Below, piece by piece: positions 14,782-27,700 of a DNA stretch of 64,000 nucleotides (the stretch's first letter is position 1; each line of letters opens with the position of its first letter). The stretch is from the NCBI RefSeq assembly GCF_000003605.2, contig NW_003141807.1:291580-355579 (forward strand). The letters are read 5' to 3'. The notes below the pieces were generated by a model. That model saw only the letters and a list, made by a program, of their open reading frames with translations, had not been told where the DNA came from and made no database searches. The stretch comes from Saccoglossus kowalevskii (lineage: Eukaryota > Hemichordata > Enteropneusta > Harrimaniidae). The position numbers were made by a program, and so were the translations under genes.

Positions 14782-15105
14782 TCGAGTTACGGACATCGAG
14801 TTACGAAAACATCGAGTTACAAAAACGATCATATTTTAGAAACCTTGCCCACTTTTGCAAATTGTAACTCGATTTTCTATTAACAGTTAGCAGAACTTCG
14901 AGTTACGGGCAACATTGATTTGATATTTGGTTTAACGTTCGAATTTAACAACTCGAATTTTAATTTAACAGTTGACTGAACCCCGATTAACGATTAACGC
15001 GCAACACAAAAAGTTAAACAACACAACAAATCTATGCTGCCTGTAACTGTTATTTAAACATCGAGTTACAATTTGAGGGGTGGTTTCACAAAATATGTAA
15101 CTCGA
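14782..15105. repeat. Cluster of seven TCGAGTTAC motifs in both orientations
   Basis: Exact TCGAGTTAC occurs at 14782-14790, 14796-14804, 14812-14820, 14898-14906 and 15061-15069. Its reverse complement GTAACTCGA occurs at 14864-14872 and 15097-15105. Partial forms (AACTCGAA near 14950, TAACTCG near 15127) lie close by. The first three copies are spaced 14 and 16 bp apart, as in a degenerate tandem repeat; the rest are dispersed. No gene overlaps. It could be a decayed satellite or a clustered protein-binding site. Confidence 0.7.
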
Positions 15106-16268
15106 TGTAATTTATTTATTGTTTTTAACTCGTGATTGGGAGAATTTCGGTGACGGTAATAACGCAAATTTACTAAATCACTTTGTGCTCCAATGCTTCA
15201 AAATCGGCAACTATTAAAATATTAACAAAAGGGAAAAAATGTAGACCATAACATTGAATTTAGTTTGAAATAAAATCTGGTTTCCTAAAAACAATGTATT
15301 GGAAATTTGTGTAAAATGTTCACCAGTTGTTCTCACTGCATCCGGGACATGTATTCGTGCAAAATAAATCAGGCCAATAGGCAATGTATCTCACGATTGG
15401 CTTATCTGAGATAATTCACCATGGACAGACGAACCGTTTACAAACAAAAAATAGAATATCACGAAGACTGGCTGTAGTTTGGTATTGCAAAACCATGGTG
15501 ATTTCGTAGTGAGAGTAATATCTATTACTGTACGAACAATACTTCTGAAATATAATGGTCATAATGGAAAGTAAAGTAAAAATGGCATGACGTCACGACG
15601 ACAATGCCATTATCTGAACGTAAATACTGTAAAACATGCCTTTTTAGCTAGCATCTTATTTTAGCTAATTTAGCTAATCTGTAATTTCGCTAATTCAAGA
15701 TGTCGCTAATTTAACACAAAGTATATTCTCACAATGAGATAGTTGATACTTTAGCTTGAATGAAGATTCTGTAAATTCATGCCAAGAGTCAAATCCGCTA
15801 AAATTGCATGCAGCTATTTCAACGTGTTCTACAGTATACTCCAAATAAACTACATATGAAGCAATATAACCAAAGCTTAAAAGTATGGGTATCATTTACA
15901 ACACACGTACAGCCAATAGTGTTATGACATAAAAGTAGTGAGTCTAGTTTTTGAACTTAAACAGCATCCAGTCGCATTGTAGGAGTCGTAACAATAAAGC
16001 CGATTCAACTGGTACTAATAATATTGGGAAAGTTTACCACAGCTGAGCACTCCCTCTAAATGTGTTAGTCCGACATTTCCTACTCACAAATTGACGGCTT
16101 TGTTACTGGGCTGACAGAATAGTATACAATACAAGCATACCATCCATTACGTTTTTTTAATCATAGCAGATATTACATACGTGGGGACCCAGTGACAAGT
16201 TTTAATATTGGATATTAGTGCCCAGTAGTACAGAACTTGGGATGTGGCGAAAACAGATAAACATATAC
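15106..16268. other. No gene; degenerate TAGCTAAT repeat at 15643-15713
   Basis: At 15643-15713 the motif TTAGCTAA or TTCGCTAAT recurs about five times at irregular spacing of 11-20 bp, which looks like a decayed tandem repeat. The rest is unremarkable AT-rich DNA. Confidence 0.45.
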
Positions 16269-17534
<1,266 letters not shown>

Positions 17535-17557
17535 AAATAAACAAATAAACAAACAAA

Positions 17558-17624
<67 letters not shown>

Positions 17625-17626
17625 AT
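17535..17626. repeat. (AAAT)n microsatellite with AAAC variants
   Basis: About 23 AAAT units, led on the left by variant units with C in place of T (AAAC). It lies about 330 bp downstream of the stop codon of the rough-like gene, so it may be within or just beyond its 3' UTR, where it would be transcribed as ATTT repeats. Confidence 0.95.
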
Positions 17627-17958
17627 CTATTAAGAATAAATTAAAAATAAAATCTTTTAAACTTTTAACGGTCACAATTTCAGTTTAGCAACAGAAATGA
17701 ACAAGATACATAGAAAAGAAAAGCGAAAACTAGTCAGAATATGTTACAGTTGATGAATGTGTAAACTATTAAAAGTTTCAGATTGTGTTATCATCTCAGA
17801 AGTCCCGAGGCGATCGGCGAAGATGCATTCAATTTGTTTAACTTCTAAAGTCACGTGCGCGAGTTCAAGTTATAACTTCTAATTGTTAAACAAAAATAAT
17901 GAATATAGTGGCCATCTTGATGTCCATAAAGGTCCTTTGTGTTTTGGAAACATGTTGA
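17627..17958 (-). other. Probable 3' UTR start of the rough-like gene
   Basis: Minus-strand sequence directly after the stop at 17961-17959. No canonical AATAAA on the minus strand was seen before the AAAT array, so the transcript end is not defined. No other feature seen. Confidence 0.4.
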
Positions 17959-18115
17959 TCAGACGAGTTGATAAGGGTGGCCGACAGCATTGTGTGGTAT
18001 TGTTGACGTCACGGCCGTAGCGGTTGTTGGTTTGTAGTAACATGCTCCACAGAATGCTCCTGGATACGCTGATCCGAGTGAATAGGCACTTCCGGGCGGC
18101 GCTAAGCCCATACAT
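17959..18115 (-). CDS. Rough-like homeobox gene, coding exon 3 (C-terminus)
   Basis: This terminal exon was found by reading past the homeobox exon on the minus strand. The acceptor at 18117-18116 follows a long T-rich tract ending in GTAG. One base (A) completes the split arginine codon (AG|A) left by exon 2, matching a phase-2 intron. 51 further codons then run to TGA at 17961-17959. The encoded tail (residues 223-273) is rich in Ala, Gly, Pro, Tyr and Thr, with three cysteines and no charged cluster, as is common for tails after a homeodomain. A methionine-started frame overlaps the exon in another phase, but it does not join exon 2 in frame. The tail does not resemble the fly Rough sequence that follows the QHYR motif. 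The assignment rests on the strong acceptor, the phase match and protein-like composition. Confidence 0.72.
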
Positions 18116-20061
18116 CTACAAAAAATAAAAATATAGATGAGAATAGCTATTTAGAATTATTTGAGTTATAGCAATAGTCATATTCACTGAACTCTGTCTA
18201 TGGCAGCATGTCTGAAAGATTGGAAAAAAAGTGCGCTGCTCAAATTTGGCGCAACTGGAAACGATGAAACACCCAAAACTTTCGCGCCACCACGAGACGC
18301 CCGAAACGGATTTTTTAAAAAAGAACTTGCTTTGCTTAGAGTTTTCGATGGTCAACCCCCATTAATTCGATTTTGCCCTCCATTTTCTCAAACATATTAC
18401 GTTCAAATTTGGTCTATGCTACCAATCGCCCTGTTTTCTCGGGATGAATGTTTTCTAAATTGGCCATAGTTTATTCATGCTCTTGAAATGATTGAAATAC
18501 GGCGCGATTAGCCGACTGATAACTACAATTTCCCGCGTCTCTTCGAAAATTGCTGGTGTAGCCGTGTTCAATGGCAAAAAACACAATACAAACACATAGC
18601 TAACTGTGAATGCGTAAGAATGAAAAGATGCCTGGCAAGATTTCGAGAATTCAATTTGAGAGAGCGGCTACTCTGAACACCGGCCGAACAAAGAGGGAAT
18701 ATTCATTGCCATTGTTTGGCTTTCCGTTGAACAATACGACTTGACAAGAATTATCATGTGAGTTAAGAATTGAGTTTTATCGCGAAATCGCTTTACCACT
18801 CAGCTAGCCCCTTGACAAGGAGAGTTCAGCTGTGAAACACAGCAAGCACAATAGCTGGTTAACTTAATGCTTACACATGGCCACCTCTCGCCCAAATCAT
18901 CCGATAGCGTATACACCATTGACGTGTTGCCTGAAGACGAATAATTTTATTCATACGTGCTCTCCGTCGGCGTGATTTGCCCGACTCCAGAAAAAAAAAA
19001 ATTCCCGAGAAAATCTGAACATTTCGCCAGACGATAAAAACGTGTACGCAGACGACAATCACAACAGACGGTAAAAAGGGCGCCGAAATATGGCGTACAT
19101 ACAATGAACAGAAGGACAAGTAGGGGCAACTACTCGATAATAGTGTTTAAAAAGTGGAAGTACTTTTTTGTCTTACATATTAGGTGGGTGTATGAAAAGA
19201 AGGAATGGCGAGATGTGTGAATCTCTTCACTATGGATACTTTCGGTAAAAGATCTAATTTGTAGAAAATGTAAAATAATTAACGTAAAATGTGACACCAA
19301 AGAGAGAAGGAATGTTGACTACATGCACTGGCTAATTACATTTGGGATCACAGGAGATATTTCGGACTAAGATGTTTGCCCGATTGTTTCCACGTTTAAA
19401 GTGTTCAAGAGAGACCATTTCTTTCAGACGAGAATATAGTAGCCCACTTCCATCAACACTATTACTACACTATTTAACAAATATACAATAGTATTATTAT
19501 TAATATTGACAAATAAATGAATATATAAGTCATTGTTTGTCAGTGAATGCACACAAATTCGCGTCAAGCATGTTGATGGTTTGATGGCTTACGTGCACTG
19601 AACGACCGTGTTCTAGGGAGCGGTGATTCGTAACAATGGTTAAAGTAAAAACACGGTTAATAGATTGGCATGTTTTCTCTGTTTAAAAGTAGGTCGCGAG
19701 TTGAACTTCTAAATTACATGTCATTATGTGCCATAAGTCATCATGACAATATTGAAACAACGAAATTTGTGGTGTGTGTTTTTGCGTTTTCCTAAATCTG
19801 TTTACAGCTCTGGAAAGCAATTAACACTGCCGATCAACGAGATTGCTTGTTTTCAACGTTTTTATGCTATTTTTTTTAGACGGAGCGTCCGGAGTACTTG
19901 ACGCATACTCGTCAAAATATTGACCAATTAGCGTAACGTATCTAAAATAATCAAAAGTGACGTAGAATAATTGTTAAGTAAATATTTAACTAATATGTTT
20001 GACCAAACAAAGCCGGGAGTGGTCGGTGAAGAACAAAACCCTCAGATAATACGGCACCCAC
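18116..20061 (-). other. Intron 2 of the rough-like gene
   Basis: A phase-2 intron of 1946 bp with donor GTGGGT and a T-rich acceptor ending TAG. It contains AT-rich DNA and scattered short open frames that I read as chance. A CpG-containing segment at 18860-19100 could hold regulatory sites, but nothing specific was identified. Confidence 0.7.
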
Positions 20062-20296
20062 CTGTAATGCTGGTCCATCTGAGCCTTTTCGATTCTCTTG
20101 TCTTTGGCTCGCCTGTTTTGAAACCATATTTTAATTTGATTTTCCGTCAGGTCCAACATTTCCGCTAGCTCGAATCTTCGAGGCCTGGTGATGTATTCGG
20201 TTCTGTGGTATTCCATCTCCAGTTTAAGTGTCTGTTCACTTGTGAAAGTCGTCCGCTGTCTACGAGGCCTATTTTCTTTCCGTCGCCGTCGAGCAA
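20062..20296 (-). CDS. Rough-like homeobox gene, exon 2 (homeodomain)
   Basis: This exon encodes the whole homeodomain (residues 154-213 of the assembled 273-residue protein). Visible landmarks are Arg5, Phe8, Leu16, Tyr25, the helix-3 core [13 protein letters not shown] with Trp48, Phe49, Gln50, Asn51 and Arg53, and a basic N-terminal arm rich in Arg. Directly after the domain comes KAQMDQHYR, close to KAQIDQHYR of insect Rough, and the segment RRFELAE also matches that family. This makes Rough a better fit than the HOX, EVX or paired classes. The acceptor is TTTTACAG (AG at 20298-20297) and the donor is ACAG|GTGGGT. The homeodomain is not interrupted by an intron. The product should be a nuclear sequence-specific DNA-binding regulator; in flies Rough patterns the eye, but the role here is unknown. 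Confidence 0.95.
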
Positions 20297-21086
20297 CTGT
20301 AAAATTTAACAAAAGTACAACTGAGTATACGGGAGTTGTTTACACGGACAGTCAACATGTACTTATACCACGAAAACAAATGTACCTAACGTCTGATATA
20401 CGAAATTACCACACCCGAAATTACAATACTAGTATTGTCGTCTTGGACGGAGAGACTCTTTTTAAAAGAGATAATAATAATAATAAAAAAAATACTTCAT
20501 TCACATTTTTAAAATTTGATTTTGAAAATATGACACCTTGCCCGCAAACATCGATTCACACAATCTGCCACACACCATTTTCAGAGCGATGTGACAAAAA
20601 TCTAAACATTTTTAAAAGTGTTAAATCGTCTGAGAACAAAATACACAGCCACTTCGCTTGAATGTTTTTGCCAAACATTTTGCACGATGAAATACGAAGA
20701 CACGGCGTATTAGGGTAATTGATTGTGACTGAATACACCTCAAAATACCCAATGAATTTTAAAACATTATCGAGACGAGAGCGCCAACTCTTATCAACAT
20801 ATTTATCTGAGTGCCTAACTGGGCGGCAATAACAAACTTTGGGACTTTGCATTACACACGATATAAACACACTCACAACTTTTGTGTATCGAAAAAACTG
20901 GAAGTGAGACAAAATATTTGTTTTTCTGAACCACGAGTTTGGCGCAATAGTGGCCGAGTAGAACTGTATAACTCTATGCAGACTGGACAGCCGATTTGTT
21001 GTGATCGAACAAAAGAGACTAATTAGGCCGTAAATCTATCAAATTAGGTAGAAAATGTACGCAATTTAGCAGGGGCATATACTCAC
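20297..21086 (-). other. Intron 1 of the rough-like gene
   Basis: A phase-1 intron of 790 bp. The donor is GTGAGT at 21086-21081 and the acceptor is TTTTACAG. It separates the Ser/Thr-rich N-terminal exon from the homeobox exon, ten codons before the homeodomain. A 157-residue plus-strand open frame crosses it, but that frame is antisense to the homeobox exon and is not considered real. Confidence 0.85.
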
Positions 21087-21516
21087 ATATACTCGCTGCC
21101 GGGGAAAATGCTAACCCTGAGGCGGGATTCAACGCTGGTAGATTTCTCTGTATGTCACTGTAGGAGGAAAATGGCGTCGAGGTAGGTGGCTGTGATTTCA
21201 ACATGGACTGGTAAGCTTGAAAACTGCTAGCTTGTTCGTGAAGTGATCTCGAGATGCTAGAAAAAGTGACCGACACAGCAGCCGAGAGTGATGACGACAC
21301 TCCATCTTTTCCTGGCGTCTTTCCGATATTACTGTTGTTTATGCTTGTGAAAGCTGAGAGCCTGGGCTCCGATAAAGATGCCGTCGTTCTCGTTATGGCC
21401 GTCGTCGTTGGTGATGACGACGTCGTCGGTGAGCTGCAGGTCGAATCCGTCGACGCTGCTGTGCAGTTGTCCACTACTGTCGCCGACTTATTCGCTAGTT
21501 TGTCATCCATTGCCAT
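21087..21516 (-). CDS. Rough-like homeobox gene, exon 1 (N-terminal region)
   Basis: The exon runs from the ATG at 21516-21514 to a strong GTGAGT donor after 21087: 143 codons plus one base. The base T joins TT of exon 2 to make Phe, so the phases agree. I chose this ATG because it is the first one after the TATA box, with A at -3 and G at +4; a second ATG follows two codons later. The protein part is rich in Ser and Thr (about residues 10-60). A stretch around residues 93-143 (HEQASSFQAYQSML, then Pro/Ser-rich sequence) could hold a family motif but was not identified. No known domain precedes the homeodomain. GC content is clearly higher than in the flanking introns, as expected for coding DNA. 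Confidence 0.85.
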
Positions 21517-21760
21517 CGTTGTACGGCCGATCAGCTGAGTCGTCGGTCCACACAATCTTATGTTGCTTTCAATTAAAGTCTCTCTTTTATAGTGACACTA
21601 GAGTAGATCGCGACGCGTTGACCCCTCCCTCTGGCGACGGTTCAGTCCCATCAATAATTGTGGGCTGGTCTAATCACAACCACTTTTCACTGACTCTCCA
21701 ACTGACTGTTGACACCGCTCATTTGCATAGACAAGCCCATTGGCCAAGAGTGGCATCGTG
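21517..21760 (-). promoter_or_regulatory. Core promoter of the rough-like gene: TATA box, CCAAT, octamer
   Basis: TATAAAAG lies on the minus strand at 21591-21584, flanked CACTATAAAAGAGA. That puts a predicted transcription start near 21560 and gives a leader of about 45 nt before the ATG at 21516, with no upstream ATG. Farther upstream are a perfect octamer (ATTTGCAT on plus, 21721-21728), the POU-factor site, and a CCAAT box (ATTGG on plus, near 21739-21743). The start site itself is inferred. Confidence 0.65.
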
Positions 21761-24700
21761 GGAATTCTGCGCGTGAGCGGAACAATGGTCAGGGTTGGTT
21801 GTCGCGTGGCTAACAGGCTGCCACTCACCGACTCTGCTTGGCAAGATCACTACGCTATCATTATCGAAATGTATCCGTCCAAGCCTATTTATGCGACCCA
21901 GTCGGGTGTAACTGTGGCTTGAGTGGTTTAAGGTTGACAGAGAACGCCAACAGCCGCCGTTTTTTCAGAGAACCTCCTTCGTCCTCCTCCAAAACATATC
22001 GACTTCAACAGCAATTACCTTTAAAAATCACATAGCCCACACATACTTACAACTTGTTTTATTGTAATTGGAATTTTAAACAATCGAAGAATTGAGTAAA
22101 AAAGAAAAAAAAACAGAACAAAATCCTCTCATCCTCGGCAATAGTCATTTCAATAAAATAAAATATTGAGCAAATAATAGGGAAACGGTTTGGAATGAGT
22201 ATGGGCTTGGAATGACGGTATTGACTAAAGTAAATCGAAACCATTTTATCTAGAAGATGAAAATTCGATATTTACTCTTATTACAAGGACACCATCCGTT
22301 AGGAGTGACTTCAGATTCGCAGTCGAGTATCAGCGCCTAACCACAATTAACGTCACCTGAAGTACCCTTCCGATAACTCCCGGCTGCTGTTTTTCTCAAA
22401 TTTACCCATTTTTTTTTATTAAATATCAGCTAGGACTCTATTAGAAAGTCGCATTTGGGTACGATTCATTAATGGCACGACAATCAATATAATTGAAGCT
22501 CATTATAACCAAAGTACTTCCAATAAAGTCCTGATTCGTGCAATGCGCATGCGCCGGAACTGACTCTCGCACAGCTGTGAGCTGTCATACGTAATTTTAC
22601 CCAACGACGGAGAGGGAAAAAAAGCTGTTTGAAAGAAATCATGAAATAATAATGGTTTTGTAATATTGTGATGCGCGTTCGTTTTGTTTAATGGTGAGAA
22701 TGGTATTTGTTCGAAACAAAACAGAAATCGTTGTTTATCCTAAGACGTTAATTATAGAAATTATCGATGTGCGAAAGTATGGGTGATTATCGTTTTTTTT
22801 AACAAGAGACCAATAAAAATCAAGACGTACTCTATCGCTAAAGATAAATAGTACTAATTTCGATCTTTACATTATTAAGATTAAATACTAATGCTATTGA
22901 CAGAATGAAACATAGAAACTCACCATCGACCACTCTGAAGCAGAAAAAAAAAATGCTCGTTTTTCCAACTACGTACCGTCTGCGTACCAGCTGAACTTTC
23001 CCGCGCTTTTCAATTAGTGGATCCCCCAGAAATTTACAACAATTCTCCGTCGATGGAGGGCATGTATCGACCGGGCTGGGGTCTCCTCGCCGAAGCTAAG
23101 TGTGCCTGAATCACGGGGATTGCGTCACACAGAGTGAGTACAATCACTCAACGAAAGTATACAATGTTACGTAGAAAAAATTGATCGGACCGACATACTA
23201 AGGGAGAAAATGGCAACAAATATATTGTACTCGAAACCAGTCTGTGCTTTGTGGTGATAAATGTTATTCAATAATTAAAACGAAGTAAAATCCTCCAGGG
23301 ACCGAAATTTGGTTACAGATACTTGAGTGCAGACGAAATGTATATCGAAAAGTTAAGTCGAATAGTCACGTGACGGTGTAGAACACAGCACGTGGGGGCA
23401 ATTTACCTGTATATGATAGCGCATTGTTGAGCTTGACGAAACCTCTGAAATATTGAACGCAGTATAGCTGTAATTATTGTTTTCACTTGAGAAAGTAATG
23501 ATCGTTGCCCAGTTTCAATAAAAAGCTGGAAATTAAGGGCAAGGAAACGACCGTGATTGGGGAAGTTAAAACGTATGTTACCTCGGGAAAACCTCACATA
23601 ATTCTGTCGAACGCGCGATAGGTTCTCTTCGAAAACTTCTCAGACCTGTATGGTAAGTTTGCAGTCGGTTCTATGATAGATTAGTTTTTATCATATAAGC
23701 TTGCATTTCCTCGCCTCCCGGCCTTGGATCCAAACTCATGAGCTCGAGACCCACTACACGCGAAAAGATTAATTCGGGTTATCGAAGGCTGCTTGCTATA
23801 AAACAACTTTCAGAGTAGCGTTTGGTGAAAAAAACAAAACGCGGAGTGAATACAAAATCTCACGCACGTGTCGGTTTTGTCCGTATTGCACGTGTATGGC
23901 ATTAGTGGATGTTAGCTCGTTTCTACTACCATACATTACATCGCGCTGGGGGAAACATTGCTACAACCTCAGTTATAGAGGCACGCGCTCAGCATGCAGT
24001 CTCTATACATCGACGACTCAGTATTATGATACACACAACACACATAAACAAACGCGGTATTTCGTTTTACCGCGTACCCTGGTTTTGGTCCACACCATGG
24101 CAGGTCACCAGCTTTGTTCCCAAACTCAGCCCTTATAAAGTCTTCTGTGTTTTTGTAAATATTATTTTGGAGTGTCTTTTTATAGCAGTCCTTTTCCTAT
24201 CCTTTCAATGTTTTAGTCGCCTTAACAAAAACATCAGTGATTTGAACTCTTCGTAAAACTCGATTTTCAGTGAGTCTGATTTTTGTATTGATATTTTCTT
24301 TCTAAGTACCTCATCCACTCCGTCAATACACGTATAGTAAGTATATCCTTGGTTGTTTTTGTTAAAAAAACGGATATGGGCAGAATCACAACTTACATCA
24401 CACAGTCACTTAACAGAGCTTTTCCGACGAGAAATATAAAAAAGAGAGAAAAACTTTCCCATAGTACAAACAAAGCGACACCGCAACGCACACCACGACC
24501 ACATTGTTGTAATCGATATGATTTCATTTGCGAAATTAAAGACACAATTCACATAATTGATTGAATTACGGAGTCAGATGACATCGATACATCTTGTCTC
24601 TTTGTCCTTCGTTAGCGGCTGTAAACTCACGACGCAACCGCGACATTCCAGTTGTACTAGTACTTTCGGGGAAAAGGTTTTGAATTCGGTAAAACATGTA

Positions 24701-27700
24701 CGTGTATCGTCAAAAACGAAATTACGAATTGGATATGTGATGATATGATGAGATCTTATCTTTGCTAACTTCATGCAATCAGTTGTGATGTCGCTGTGTT
24801 GCTGCAATTAACTCCAAATAAGTTACAAGGCGTGTGATGCCCGGGAACTTCCACACGACGGATCAAAGAGTATAGTAGAAGTATAGATTCTAACGTCGTC
24901 ATCATTTCACCATAGGGTAGTTTGATTTCTTTGAGATCAAGCAAATAATTGATATCACTAAAGTCAGACGATGTCACTTTCCGTTTTCTCTTCGCGACCG
25001 CCATCGCATCAATGTAACCATAGTGACTGATATCGATGACCAATAAAAGTTACATGATGATCTTTTCAATGATAGCAATATCAATATTTTGCTCCCATAT
25101 CAGCATGTTTTCTACTTCTTTCGCTACACTTCTTTTATATCAACTGAAATAGGGTATCCGTTACAATATTTGACCAGATTTAAATGCTAATTATTATTTT
25201 AGTTTATGTTGCGCAAGTAAAAAAAAATCGTGCCTTGAAAATGTCGGTGTACAACAATTTAAAAAATGATTCATATTTCAATTATTATTATTCACAGAAT
25301 AAAATAAATAAAACCATAAGATATCCATATTTACGTACAGATGACCTGATCGGAAATGTGTACGATAAGATCGTAATCGGCAGAGATAAATCCCATAATC
25401 AATAACTATAGCTTTGTTCCGAGAAAACTATATACATTGTTTCAATTTCTCGCCGTGCTATTGTAACTATAATACAGCGGGGGACACATCCCATTTGCCA
25501 TCCATCCTTGTGCGTGGCCTCTGTTTAGCCGCGCTAATCAACACCGCAAGTCGCCTAACGAAGGTATTTGCCCAACAGCACTGCCTCGCTCCCCTTTGTT
25601 TGCGTGCACACAAAGCAAGCGTGGTGTAGTGTCGACCACGAGCCAGAGACACTCCAGACGCTGCATTGTAACGTTGTACCAAACCTTGATTTATATATAC
25701 ATGTATATATACATGTTTTGAATACCGTTGGCATTCTAGGTAGTTGCAATAATCACTGCTTTGGCGTAAATCTTGAGCGGTGTATTTAATAACAACTATA
25801 GCATACACATTAATGTTCGTTTCTGTGGCGGGGGACTATCGATATGTCTTTTATTTAATTTACTATTCAATTGAATTTGATTGTATTTAAATTATGTTAT
25901 TGTACAACCAAGACACAAAATAAAAAGGAATGTGTCATAATAATTAGGAGTCCGAAAACTTGACAAAATTCGTCGAGAACTAAGTTTCTTAGATGTTGTT
26001 TTAATGTTATTTATGTTACGAGCGTATTCATTTTGTTTCGCCTTCGTTCACCAGTTTCTCTGTTATAACCGTTAAACACGTATATACTAGTACTATGACT
26101 GATGCTACGTGTGTGCACGGGGAGAGGGTGGTTAAAGAAAAAAATACAGGAAGAAATTGTAGTGATAATATTTCGGATGGAGTTCGGCGACTGTAGGATG
26201 TCTTACTTTTATTTTTTTTCGGTTAAGTATCAAAGACAAATAAATTAGAAACTCTGCTGCTGGTAAGGTTGTGAAATATGTCAAATTACTAATTGTTAAG
26301 CTTTAATCGAACACAAAAAGCCTATATCTAAAACACGAACATAGCTTTGAATAGACCTACTATATGCGCATAATATGTGCACAATGTCATTACGATTTAC
26401 TCCAGGTTAATAAAAACATTTGTTTGAAAACAGTTAATCGTCCTCAACATATAGTTTTGTATCACAACAATGACTATTGATTCATTTCCTATATACTAAT
26501 TCAAATATTGAATATTGCCATATTTCCATTTTTTTCTCATAAATTATCACCAGGCTCTAATTTACTATTTCTATTTCTCGAAAACACCTAGTATGCAAAA
26601 CGTTTTTTGTTGAAATACTGTATCGTGACCATGGCAACGACATATGTTTATTTTTATTCATAAATTCGCGACGAGACTTCTTTTTTTTTAGTTGAGTGAA
26701 ACCGGAAAACCTTAATCTTTTTGTGGAAATATGATATTTTATACATAAGCGTTCTCTTCAATGAACAATAATTGCGAATTTTCCGTTGAGGGGAAAATGC
26801 CATACAATGTTTTCTCCGTGCTGCATCCCGGGTGGAAGTGAAATGAAAGACGCCGAAGAGGGAGAATATCGAACAAAAACTAGGGCATAATATCCTTGTG
26901 AATTTCGAAATTAATTTGCCTGTGTTGTTGATTTCCGCCTTGGTGTCACTTCTTTTAGACGTTGATTTCCGGTAGAGCTTGGACACTTTTTGATAGATCG
27001 CCCGCCGACGTGACAGGTGGTTTACAACGAAAAAAAAAGCCTGTTGCACGTTTCAATACGAAAGCCCCGATCTTATGAGAATTGGAGAGAATTTTTGTAC
27101 GCAAATAAACATCATGTTTTTAATTTGTTTTAGCTAACGTATTTCACAAACAGTGCTACAAACCAAGATCTTCCATGGTCTAAATGGTGGCTCGACACAT
27201 GTCCAAGTTTTTGACAACTCTGGCGATTTCACAACACTCAACCCATAAAATCCAAGTAGCTACAGTGCACTACTGGTAAATCCGCTAAATTGAACTTATT
27301 TTTTGCTGCTAATATGCTTTCTCAGTGCTAAAAATCCAATCTCACACACTGTGTTCCAACCCTGGACAAAAAAACATTTGCAAGAAATTGCCCCAATATA
27401 TCCGATTGCACCTGTTCAATAAATTGAACATATCTTAGAATTCACATGCCTGTGAAATCGCTTGCAATGAATACAAAGATATTAAAATTTGCAAATCGGA
27501 TTGGACTTCGTAAAAGTTTGGAACAATTACTTCTTAAAGAGAATGTTTCTTGGTTTCAACGATTAAGTGACTCTTTTGTTGATATTTGAAAAGAAAGTGC
27601 ATTTCATAAACAAGCACAGGTGATGTTTTCGTTTGATAGTTCGACAAATTGTTGCTAAATGAAAAACTCGAGTAAGTAATCATGAAAGCAGCCCGTCATT

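Noticed and set aside
20188-20661. 157-residue plus-strand open frame
   Set aside because: It is antisense to the homeobox exon and runs into the intron; the minus-strand reading has a homeodomain and valid splice sites.
21254-21776. Plus-strand open frames of 94 and 132 residues
   Set aside because: They are antisense shadows of Ser/Thr-rich exon 1 and its promoter.
23040-23110. Possible 5S rRNA-like fragment around GAAGCTAAG
   Set aside because: Only about nine bases match; the rest of the 5S structure is absent.
25467-25808. 113-residue minus-strand open frame in a GC-richer patch
   Set aside because: No homology known, and competing frames exist on both strands with equal support.
26654-27049. 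131-residue basic minus-strand open frame
   Set aside because: Lys/Arg-rich AT-driven composition with no domain; best explained by chance.
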